From NCBI GenBank assembly GCA_001787455.1, contig MFXA01000025.1, positions 6,205 through 14,001 of the forward strand: DNA of 7,797 nucleotides, written 5' to 3'. Positions 1 through 5,657 of the stretch are shown one piece after another. Each line of letters starts with the position of its first letter. Within the stretch, counting starts at the first letter, position 1. The notes below the pieces were generated by a model, which was not told the DNA's origin, did no database searches, and was given only the letters and a program-made list of their open reading frames with translations. The stretch comes from Candidatus Peregrinibacteria bacterium RIFCSPLOWO2_01_FULL_39_12. GTDB taxonomy: Bacteria; Patescibacteriota; Gracilibacteria; UBA1369; LOWO2-01-FULL-3. A program made the translations under genes and the position numbers.

Positions 1-1008
1 GGAATAGCCGAGGCTTTAAGCCCTGAAATAGAAAATGTTGATCGGCAGATATTGATTATGGGCGGACATATAAATGATGTTTTAAGAGGGATGGTTCCTG
101 AAATCGGACGAAGTTATACGGACACAACTGCGGTAGACACAACACTGGCTATTGAAAGAATTTTAAGAAAATCTGTGGATGCTACTATTGCATGGAAAAG
201 GGTTGGCGGCATATTAAGCGCTGATCCAAAACAATTGGACAGTGAAGTGAACACTCCCAAAATACATCATGATGTTTCTCTAAGAGAAGCGATAGAATTT
301 GCAGGAGCGGGATCGGAAGTAATGCAGATTGACGCCTTAAGTTTAGCTTTAGTGGAAGAAGTTCCTTTGGTTTTGAAGGATATTGAAAATCCGGAGGCTG
401 AAGGGACAACTTTTAGCATTGGTGAGTCAAGATCGGAATTTCCATTCAAAGTTGTCAGGTTTAATAAGAATGTGGATATTGTTTCTTTTACAATGCCGGA
501 AATGGCGATGATGCCTGGATTTGTCGCAGAGTTGACGCAACCATTCAAGGAGCAGGACATAAGCATAAACGACATTTTGACAGCGGGAACATCAATAAGT
601 TTGACAATAAATTTGCCGGAGGATGAAGCGGAAAAGACCGAATTAAGAAAAAGAATCAGAAAAACAATAGCACGACTAAGAAGTATCAAATTGGGAGAAG
701 AGGTGTACGAATGCAATCCGCAGTGGGATAAAAGCAAGGCTAATGTTGTGATTATCGGGGATGAATTAAAAGGAGCTTCCGGGGTATTAAGTATTATCTC
801 GGGTGTTCTTGCGGCACACAGAATCAGCATCGAAGGCATTACTCACGACTCCGAGCAAAGAAAAATCTCTTTATATGTGGATAAGAAAAATGCCGCAAAG
901 GCGGTGCAAGCTTTACATAGGGTGTTTATAGATAAAGATGAGGACTATGCCAAAGAAATCGCAGGAAAAATTCAAGAAGTAATGAACTCATTTCTTCAAC
1001 CTAACTAA
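1..1008 (+). CDS. lysC: Aspartate kinase, C-terminal part (5' end outside the window)
   Basis: Aspartate kinase phosphorylates L-aspartate, the first step toward Lys, Thr and Met, in the cytoplasm. The frame is open from base 1, so 335 codons are visible; compared with the usual family length, roughly 110-130 N-terminal residues are missing. Visible in order: the kinase-domain end with GRSYTDTTAVD (about bases 112-144) and a W-K-x-V-x-G-I-x-x-A-D-P segment (about 193-231), a G-S-E-V stretch with a V-L-K-D-I-E-N-P motif (about 310-400), then two ACT domains (about 430-700 and 740-930), where feedback inhibitors normally bind. The second ACT resembles that of enterobacterial ThrA. The in-frame ATG at 52 lies inside the kinase domain and is not the start. 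The stop is TAA, 2 nt before the homoserine dehydrogenase ATG, so the two are almost certainly one operon. The symbol is a family label; whether it is a LysC- or ThrA-type kinase is unproven. Confidence 0.93.
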   Translation, partial: GIAEALSPEIENVDRQILIMGGHINDVLRGMVPEIGRSYTDTTAVDTTLAIERILRKSVDATIAWKRVGGILSADPKQLDSEVNTPKIHHDVSLREAIEFAGAGSEVMQIDALSLALVEEVPLVLKDIENPEAEGTTFSIGESRSEFPFKVVRFNKNVDIVSFTMPEMAMMPGFVAELTQPFKEQDISINDILTAGTSISLTINLPEDEAEKTELRKRIRKTIARLRSIKLGEEVYECNPQWDKSKANVVIIGDELKGASGVLSIISGVLAAHRISIEGITHDSEQRKISLYVDKKNAAKAVQALHRVFIDKDEDYAKEIAGKIQEVMNSFLQPN

Positions 1009-1010
1009 AA

Positions 1011-2177
1011 ATGGCTCATCAAAATGTCATCACGATAGGAACAGGCAATATTGGAGTGGAATTTATGGCCCAAGTTGCAGAAAAAGATGCTCCGCATCTT
1101 GGGCGACATCCAAATCCTACAAATATTGTAGGAATGGTGAATAGCAACGGATGGCTATACACTCCGGGAGGAGTTGCAATCCAAAATAGTCCAAGCATGG
1201 TCAGAGATTTACAATCTCAAGATCGAGAATTGGTTTCTCAAGGCAGACAGAGGGTCGCAATCAAAGATTGGATGAGAAGTCAGCAGGAATACATGGATGG
1301 TGGAAATCTTTTAGAATTATTCGAAGAAATTAGAAGGCAGGGACTGGTAGATGATGTGGTTTTTGTCGATTTAACGGCAAATGATCTAACAAGTTTTCAC
1401 CAAAGAGTGATTGATAGTGGTGGGAAAATCGTCACAGCCAACAAAATACCCGTAGCGCAAAGTTCATGGGACATTTTTAAACTTCTAACACAATTCAGAA
1501 GGAGATATGGCTTTAGCTGTTCCGTAATGGCGGGTGCGGGAGCAGTACCATTTTTGAGAGATGCATTTGATACGAGTGATACGGTAAAAAGCATAGAAGG
1601 ATGTTTTTCAGGAACGCTTGGAAAACTATGTAATTTATTATATGAAGGAGAAATTACTTTTTCAGAGGCTGTAAAACAATTGAAATTAGGTGGCGACACA
1701 GAACCGGATCCTCGTGATGATTTGAGCGGAATGGATGTGGCAAAAAAAATAGTTATTTTAGCTAGAACCGCCGGATACCATGTGGATTTGAAAGGTGTTG
1801 CAATAGAACCGTTTGTTCCCGATGGATTTAGAGAATTGTCGAATTGCAGTGTGGATGAATTTATGGCAAGAGCAAGTATTTTTGATAAAGAAATTGCAGG
1901 AAAATTTGAGTCGGCGAAGAAACAAGGAAAAACTCTAAGATATGTAGCAAGTCTAAAAATAGAGGATGACAAGCCGATTGTAACACTGGGACTACGTGAA
2001 GAAAATCTGGATTCACCATTGGGAAGTCTCAAAGGCAATGGCAACAAAATTGTAGTTTATACTTCAGCATATAGTCAGGTTCCGTATGAACTTTCCGCTC
2101 CGGGCTCCGGAACACATATTACAGCAGGAAATGTCAGACGTGATTTATTGCAGCTGCTGCAAAATCGGGAGATGTAA
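1011..2177 (+). CDS. hom: Homoserine dehydrogenase (ThrA-type, stand-alone)
   Basis: This enzyme reduces aspartate 4-semialdehyde to homoserine with NAD(P)H, the branch step to Thr and Met. It is 388 aa and complete. The N-terminal Rossmann motif GTGNIG is at residues 10-15, TANK with a candidate catalytic Lys145 at 142-145, and the substrate-site block TEPDPRDDLSGMD at 230-242 with Glu231, Asp242 and Lys246 in the expected family places. The catalytic block and the C-terminal segment (about residues 300-385) read like the C-terminal half of fused enterobacterial ThrA rather than ordinary Hom; there is no C-terminal ACT domain. The ATG follows the kinase stop by 2 nt without a Shine-Dalgarno sequence and lies in another frame, so coupled re-initiation is likely. 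Together with the upstream gene it forms a split version of the bifunctional enzyme. The function call is secure; coenzyme preference cannot be read. Confidence 0.96.
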   Translation: MAHQNVITIGTGNIGVEFMAQVAEKDAPHLGRHPNPTNIVGMVNSNGWLYTPGGVAIQNSPSMVRDLQSQDRELVSQGRQRVAIKDWMRSQQEYMDGGNLLELFEEIRRQGLVDDVVFVDLTANDLTSFHQRVIDSGGKIVTANKIPVAQSSWDIFKLLTQFRRRYGFSCSVMAGAGAVPFLRDAFDTSDTVKSIEGCFSGTLGKLCNLLYEGEITFSEAVKQLKLGGDTEPDPRDDLSGMDVAKKIVILARTAGYHVDLKGVAIEPFVPDGFRELSNCSVDEFMARASIFDKEIAGKFESAKKQGKTLRYVASLKIEDDKPIVTLGLREENLDSPLGSLKGNGNKIVVYTSAYSQVPYELSAPGSGTHITAGNVRRDLLQLLQNREM

Positions 2178-2219
2178 TGCAATGATGGCAATAAGCCTGT
2201 TTTTCAGCATGTCCTTAGT

Positions 2220-2235
2220 AAACTTTATAAAAATT
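2220..2235. repeat. Imperfect upstream copy of the Fic-promoter palindrome
   Basis: The first 12 bases, AAACTTTATAAA, are identical to the left part of the palindrome at 2248-2263, and 14 of 16 positions match overall. The copy sits exactly 28 bp upstream, just ahead of the -35 box. A spacing near three helical turns would put two bound dimers roughly on the same DNA face. The role is inferred; AT-rich sequence could give part of the match by chance. Confidence 0.5.
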
Positions 2236-2242
2236 ATGATTA

Positions 2243-2271
2243 TTGACAAACTTTATAAAGTTTTATATAAT
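2243..2271 (+). promoter_or_regulatory. Consensus sigma-70 promoter of the HTH-Fic gene
   Basis: A perfect -35 box TTGACA (2243-2248) and a perfect -10 box TATAAT (2266-2271) are separated by the optimal 17 bp. Transcription would be expected to start about 6-7 nt after the -10 box, at 2277-2278, and the ATG of the Fic gene begins at 2278. The mRNA should therefore be leaderless or nearly so, which fits the absence of a Shine-Dalgarno sequence. A promoter this strong normally implies repression, and a palindrome fills the spacer. Confidence 0.88.
2248..2263. promoter_or_regulatory. Candidate operator: perfect 16-bp palindrome inside the promoter spacer
   Basis: AAACTTTATAAAGTTT equals its own reverse complement over all 16 bases. 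It begins on the last base of the -35 box and ends just before the -10 box, so a bound dimer would block RNA polymerase. The obvious candidate ligand is the XRE-like HTH at the N-terminus of the protein encoded immediately downstream (autorepression); this is inference from position and symmetry. Confidence 0.65.
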
Positions 2272-2277
2272 TGAGGC

Positions 2278-3204
2278 ATGACAATATCGGAGAAGTTAAA
2301 ACTGATAAAAACCCTTTCTGGTCTAACTCAAGAGCTTCTTGCTCAAAAGTTTGATGTATCTTTTGCGACCTTGAACAGTTGGATAAACGGGAAATCTATC
2401 CCTCATCCCAAAGCGCAAATTTTAATTGATGAACTTTACAAAGAATATACCGGACAAAAAATAATTCCGGAAAGCGTTCTACATGCAAAAAAAAAGTTAA
2501 TTATCTCAAAAAGCAAAAAATATAAGAATGTTCTAAAAGCTATCATTGATAGACCGGATATTAGAGATGAATTTACCCTTTTGCTTACCTATCATACAAA
2601 TTCCATAGAAGGAAGCACTCTTAACGAAAACGAAACTGGAGCAATATTATTTCACAACAAAGTATTCCCGAACAAAACTCTCATCGAACAGATGGAAGTC
2701 AAAAATCATCAGGCAGCATTGCAGTATTTGTTCCAATATTTGTCGTTAGCGAAAAATAAAATAGACGAAAACTTAATACTGAAATTGCACGGTATTTTAA
2801 TGAATGGGATTAGAGATGACGCTGGATTTTATAGGAGATATAGGGTAAGGATAGTCGGTTCAAATGTGCCAACGTCAAACTACATCAAAGTACCAAATTT
2901 AATGACAAAATTAGAGGAATCAATTAATGCGTCTCAAAAAGATAAAATCAGACAAATAGCGGAAGCCCACAGTAACTTCGGAAAAATTCATCCGTTTAGA
3001 GATGGGAACGGAAGGGTTGGAAGGCTTATAATAAGCGCTATGTTAATCAAAGGAAACATTCCTCCGGCAATAATCAGACAAGAGAAAAAACAACTGTATT
3101 ACACATTTCTAAATAAAGCCCAAACTCATCAAGGAGACTCAAGTTTACTCGAAGATTTCTTGTGCGACGCAACACTGGAAGGGTTCAAAATGATAGGGAG
3201 CTAA
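2278..3204 (+). CDS. HTH-domain Fic family protein (putative AMP transferase, self-inhibited class II)
   Basis: Fic enzymes usually transfer AMP from ATP to hydroxyl side chains of target proteins. This 308-aa protein has an XRE-like helix-turn-helix at about residues 6-45, with the recognition part around residues 27-40, then a linker and the Fic domain. The active-site motif HPFRDGNGRVGR is intact at 238-249, with catalytic His238. TNSIEG at 107-112 fits the inhibitory (S/T)xxxE(G/N) motif ahead of the Fic core (class II), with Glu111 as the residue expected to obstruct ATP. The start at 2278 coincides with the predicted transcription start of a consensus promoter whose spacer is a palindrome, so the HTH probably autoregulates the gene. 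No separate FicA-like antitoxin is seen next to it, which fits built-in inhibition. The gene is not in the thr operon functionally and looks like accessory cargo. The target protein is unknown; other Fic chemistries cannot be excluded. Confidence 0.92.
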   Translation: MTISEKLKLIKTLSGLTQELLAQKFDVSFATLNSWINGKSIPHPKAQILIDELYKEYTGQKIIPESVLHAKKKLIISKSKKYKNVLKAIIDRPDIRDEFTLLLTYHTNSIEGSTLNENETGAILFHNKVFPNKTLIEQMEVKNHQAALQYLFQYLSLAKNKIDENLILKLHGILMNGIRDDAGFYRRYRVRIVGSNVPTSNYIKVPNLMTKLEESINASQKDKIRQIAEAHSNFGKIHPFRDGNGRVGRLIISAMLIKGNIPPAIIRQEKKQLYYTFLNKAQTHQGDSSLLEDFLCDATLEGFKMIGS

Positions 3205-3275
3205 ACGTCTAAGATGGTGGCCCAGACAGCTCGATATTAAAACCGTAATGTTGGACACGGATTATCGTACTAGGT

Positions 3276-3338
3276 TATGGGGAAAAATGGTAAGATTGCT
3301 TGAGGTGCTGAGAATGCCGAGATTGGCGTTTCCCCGTA
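3276..3338 (+). other. Possible RNA stem-loop in the Fic/antitoxin gap
   Basis: Bases 3276-3285 (TATGGGGAAA) can pair with 3329-3338 (TTTCCCCGTA), giving ten consecutive pairs including one G-U. The enclosed loop is 43 nt. No T-run follows, so it is not a standard intrinsic terminator. It is a single hand-found helix without covariation support and could be accidental. Confidence 0.25.
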
Positions 3339-3365
3339 TAAATCAACATGGGAAAAACCAAGGAA

Positions 3366-3379
3366 GTATGCTAACATAC
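3366..3379 (+). promoter_or_regulatory. Candidate extended -10 element overlapping a small palindrome, upstream of the antitoxin-like gene
   Basis: TG-C-TAACAT (3369-3377) resembles an extended -10 box and lies within an inverted repeat GTATG-CTAA-CATAC. A start near 3384 would give a leader of about 32 nt before the ATG at 3416. There is no good -35 box at the right spacing, so this is a weak call. If real, the palindrome could serve as an operator for toxin-antitoxin autoregulation. Confidence 0.25.
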
Positions 3380-3415
3380 AAATGAACAAATTAGCACAAG
3401 AAACAATAAAATAAT

Positions 3416-3622
3416 ATGTATAACTGGTCTATCAACACAAAAGAAATACGCAAAGATAAAGCAACATACTCAATATGGAAGCTGGAACAGTTGATTAATT
3501 TCGGGATGGGTAATTCGAAAATTAAAAAGCAAAAATTATTGCAATTAATGCCTTCTTTGGACATAGACCCCGCAAAAAAGAAATATCTGTCATTTTTGTT
3601 ATGGCCTCGAAAACAATCCTAA
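3416..3622 (+). CDS. Small antitoxin-like protein upstream of an AbiEii-type toxin remnant
   Basis: The product is a 68-aa protein, W-rich at both ends (W4 with S-I-N-T, later S-I-W-K-L-E-Q and L-L-W), predicted mostly helical. From memory it matches the short proteins commonly encoded directly upstream of AbiEii/AbiGii nucleotidyltransferase toxin genes in Patescibacteria and similar genomes: a tryptophan-led start, a central L-E-Q-L-I-N-F-G segment and an I-D-P-x-K-K-K-Y-L-x-F-L-L-W end. Its last 22 nt overlap the ATG (3601) of the toxin reading frame, in the sense and order expected of a translationally coupled pair. It presumably served as the antitoxin or a partner of that toxin. No Shine-Dalgarno sequence precedes the start. 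The partner is now broken, so the gene may be an orphan. The family assignment is by pattern recognition only. Confidence 0.65.
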   Translation: MYNWSINTKEIRKDKATYSIWKLEQLINFGMGNSKIKKQKLLQLMPSLDIDPAKKKYLSFLLWPRKQS

Positions 3623-4070
3623 GTGAAAATCAGAAAAAATAGATTATCAGCAAAGCTTCAATCGCAACCTTTTCTTTCTCCATTTAAACAATGATATTAT
3701 TAAAACAGAATTTACATATTTCCCTTTTCCGAGAATTGAAACAGCACTCAGAAAAAACGGGATGGAAGTAGATAGTGTTCTAGACATTGCGGTAAACAAA
3801 GTTTTTACAATTTATCAAAAAGCACGTGCCAGAGATTTTATTGACCTATATTTTATTATTAAAAAATATAAATTCAACTTGGAGGATCTAATCAAAAAAG
3901 CAAAAATAAAATTTGATTGGCATATAGACTCTATCCAATTGGGTAGCCAATTTTTCAAAGCGCAAGGAGTGAAAGATTTTCCCAGAATGATTGTAAAAGA
4001 GGGCAGGAAAGGTTGGCAAAAATTCTTCCTTGATGAGGCAAAAGCTCTTGAGAAAAAGATTCTAAATTAG
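3601..4070 (+). pseudogene. AbiEii/AbiGii-type nucleotidyltransferase toxin, catalytic N-terminal half deleted
   Basis: The gene starts with ATG at 3601, giving MASKTILSENQKK and then a TAG at 3640-3642. This matches how AbiEii-like toxins often begin, just ahead of the catalytic region. The C-terminal half is found in another frame, open from 3627 to the TAG at 4068-4070: about residues L-F-F-L-H-L, then E-F-T-Y-F-P-F-P-R-I-E, V-D-S-V-L-D-I-A-V-N-K, and A-R-D-F-I-D-L-Y-F, the conserved C-terminal core. The middle, which should hold the G-G-T-A-L and S-x-D-x-D-x-F nucleotidyltransferase site, is absent, implying a deletion of very roughly 80-90 codons near 3640-3650 plus a frame change. The C-terminal piece could start at the ATG at 3762 (102 aa) but would lack all catalytic residues. 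The end lies 4 nt from the tRNA gene, with no visible terminator between. The family is clear; the exact deletion size is an estimate from the usual family length. Confidence 0.8.
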
Positions 4071-4074
4071 ACCC

Positions 4075-4151
4075 TGGTGGGCAATAGTGGATTCGAACCA
4101 CTGGCCTCCTCGAAGTCAACGAGGCGCTCTAACCAACTGAGCTAATTGCCC
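4075..4151 (-). tRNA. tRNA-Val (anticodon GAC)
   Basis: The minus strand folds into a standard cloverleaf of 77 nt including an encoded CCA: acceptor GGGCAAT/ATTGCCC, D-arm GCTC/GAGC, anticodon stem CCTCG/CGAGG with loop TTGACTT, and T-arm AGTGG-TTCGAAT-CCACT. Position 73 is A. The anticodon GAC (plus-strand 4115-4117) reads Val codons GUC/GUU. Position 37, next to the anticodon, is T (U in RNA), where tRNAs nearly always have a purine. The stems are all fully paired, so the gene does not look degenerate. Its 3' end abuts the toxin remnant; upstream on the minus strand lies the AmmeMemoRadiSam operon 93 nt away, and I see no clear own promoter. Confidence 0.95.
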
Positions 4152-4244
4152 TTAAGTAGAAAGTTTAGCAAATCCCTGTTGTAAAGTAGCGAGTTTCGCG
4201 ACCCGTATTCTATAAACCATCTGCCAAAAAGTCCACCAAAAACC

Positions 4245-4796
4245 CTACTTAAAAACTTCAGCTTGATAAGTAAAAACTTCAACGCCTCCATTTCGCCATT
4301 CATCGCTTCTCATGCCGGCTTTTGTGCAAAGTGAACTTAAAAACATCTCTTTACCACGCAAATCTTCCCAAACTTGCGGCAAATAAGTCGCCTCGCAGTA
4401 ACCTTTTTTAAAAATCACGCCATCTTTTAACGGCTGTAATCTCTCCAGCAAAACCTTGCTAGAGCTATATTCCAACTTTTTTGGCACTGTCAAAACCGAA
4501 ATCTCAATTTCAACATCTTTAAATTCTTCTCTCGCCAAAGGCATGAACCGCGGATCATCGAAAGCGGCATTCAACGCATTTCTTCTGACAGCTTCTTCAA
4601 GAGGATAAACAGGCAAAATATTTCCAATACAGCCTCGCAGCTGACCAAAAATTTCCAATGTAACAAACACACCTCGCTTTTCGCTCAATACTCCGGCACC
4701 AGCAGGCTTTTCCGGAAACTTCCCTTTAACACCAAGCGCTTCCGCAATAGTCGCTTTTGCCAGCCCCAAAAGATAATCACCAACCTTTTTCTCCAT
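4245..4796 (-). CDS. amrA: AmmeMemoRadiSam system protein A (AMMECR1-like)
   Basis: This is a 183-aa single-domain AMMECR1 protein, about the normal length. The hallmark LRGCIG is at residues 53-58 within a V-T-L-E-x-x-G-x-L-R-G-C-I-G block; the A-F-x-D-P-R-F segment is at 79-84, the E-I-E-I-S-V-L strand at 96-102, A-T-Y-L-P-Q-V-W at 136-143 and F-L-S-x-L-C-x-K-A-G-M at 152-162. The biochemical role of the domain is not settled; its constant co-occurrence with Memo-like and radical SAM proteins suggests a joint modification reaction. It is the last gene of the minus-strand trio, starting 5 nt after the stop of the Memo-like gene without a Shine-Dalgarno sequence, so translational coupling is likely. 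Cys56 of LRGCIG is the conserved cysteine to test. Confidence 0.95.
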   Translation of the reverse strand: MEKKVGDYLLGLAKATIAEALGVKGKFPEKPAGAGVLSEKRGVFVTLEIFGQLRGCIGNILPVYPLEEAVRRNALNAAFDDPRFMPLAREEFKDVEIEISVLTVPKKLEYSSSKVLLERLQPLKDGVIFKKGYCEATYLPQVWEDLRGKEMFLSSLCTKAGMRSDEWRNGGVEVFTYQAEVFK

Positions 4797-4801
4797 AATA
4801 A

Positions 4802-5626
4802 TTAAAGGTAAAAAGCATAAGCGCCATATCCGACAACGCGATTTTTATCACCGGCGGTATCGCCGCTATTCGTATAATTTAACATTTTGCACTTCCATCC
4901 AAGCTTATTTGCAATAAACATTGCTGTCAAAATCCCCATCCTCCCGCACGCATCACCTCTTTCGGTCATTTTTTCAATATCCAAACCGCAAATCGCCTCA
5001 CTTGTGGCAAGATCAATTTTCTTCGCTTCTTCATATCTCAAATAATGGCTTAAATCACTGCTTACAAGCACAATCACGTCATCTTCCCTGCAAAAATCCA
5101 AAAGATCATCGGCCAAAAAATCCGGTCTGATGCTCCCCAATACGAGCGGATAAAGAACAAATTTTTTCAAAACACTCTGCAGAAAAGGCACTTGAACTTC
5201 CAAAGAATGTTCATGCATATTCGCTTCCGGAATATCCACAATATCATCCTTCTCGCCGATTTCTTCTCTTATATCTTTAACTTTCACCATTCCGAGAGGA
5301 GTTTGCCATCCCGTTTGCTCGCTTACAGCCGCACCGGAATAAGAAACCTGATGCGAAGGTCCAAGCAGCAAAATTTTCCATTCAGTATCTTTATCAAGAT
5401 TCTTTAAAAGTTTGTAGGAATATGCGGCGGTATATCCCGAATAAATATATCCTGCATGCGGAGATATAAGCGCTTTCAGCTTGCCGTCAACAGGTACAGT
5501 TTCAGCTTTTTCCAAATATCTTAAAATATTTTGTTTAAGGATTTTTGAATCCCCGGGATAAAATTGATTCGCAAAAAGAGCAGGTCTTACATCCGAACTT
5601 TGATTTTTTGGTATTTTATCGAACAT
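4802..5626 (-). CDS. amrB: AmmeMemoRadiSam system protein B (Memo-like)
   Basis: This 274-aa protein belongs to the MEMO family, related in fold to non-haem iron extradiol dioxygenases. The three metal-ligand positions known from human MEMO1 are kept: His57 in S-P-H-A-G-Y, His92 in G-P-S-H, and Cys227 in D-A-C-G-R. The M-H-E-H-S-L-E-V-Q-V-P-F-L-Q segment (137-150) and S-S-D-L-S-H-Y (189-195) are also intact. The N-terminal R-P-A-x-F-A-N-x-F-Y-P-G-D is typical. The intact ligands imply metal binding (iron or copper in the literature on MEMO1), but the substrate is unknown. The start is preceded by AAGG only 3 nt before the ATG, too close for a good Shine-Dalgarno. The gap to the upstream radical SAM gene is 31 nt and to amrA 5 nt, giving one operon. 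Probably cytoplasmic; no signal or membrane segment. Confidence 0.95.
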   Translation of the reverse strand: MFDKIPKNQSSDVRPALFANQFYPGDSKILKQNILRYLEKAETVPVDGKLKALISPHAGYIYSGYTAAYSYKLLKNLDKDTEWKILLLGPSHQVSYSGAAVSEQTGWQTPLGMVKVKDIREEIGEKDDIVDIPEANMHEHSLEVQVPFLQSVLKKFVLYPLVLGSIRPDFLADDLLDFCREDDVIVLVSSDLSHYLRYEEAKKIDLATSEAICGLDIEKMTERGDACGRMGILTAMFIANKLGWKCKMLNYTNSGDTAGDKNRVVGYGAYAFYL

Positions 5627-5657
5627 TTGCCTTGGTTAATTATTTTTTTACCTTCAA

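Larger units (their letters stand above)
3205..3415. other. Intergenic gap of about 210 nt between the Fic gene and the antitoxin-like gene
   Basis: No convincing gene is present. The first 130 or so bases look richer in G and C than the flanking genes, and they contain a possible long-range RNA stem (3276-3338). A frame on the plus strand stays open for about 60 codons (3197-3382; internal ATG at 3248) but carries no family signature I recognise. The last 35 bases before the next ATG are strongly A-rich and lack a Shine-Dalgarno sequence. It may be decayed DNA from a former gene or a non-coding RNA. Confidence 0.4.

Noticed and set aside
185..2047. Long antisense open frames opposite the kinase and dehydrogenase genes
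   Set aside because: They are antisense shadows of secure genes with no domain similarity.
2147..2163. Inverted repeat TTGCAGC-T-GCTGCAA near the end of the dehydrogenase as a terminator
   Set aside because: It is inside the coding region, has a one-base centre that cannot form a hairpin loop, and no T-run follows.
2086..2274. 62-codon open frame on the plus strand overlapping the end of the dehydrogenase and the Fic promoter
   Set aside because: It lies mostly in another frame of a secure gene and runs through the promoter; the translation shows no domain.
3197..3382. Stop-free plus-strand frame in the Fic/antitoxin gap (ATG at 3248, 45 codons)
   Set aside because: Too short, no recognised motif, no ribosome binding site; kept only as an observation.
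3762..4070. Treating the 102-codon frame as a complete independent gene
   Set aside because: The conserved toxin sequence begins upstream of this ATG in the same frame, so the ATG is internal to a truncated gene.
4075..4151. tRNA-Asp reading of the anticodon (plus-strand GTC)
   Set aside because: The cloverleaf and CCA end are on the minus strand, where the anticodon is GAC.
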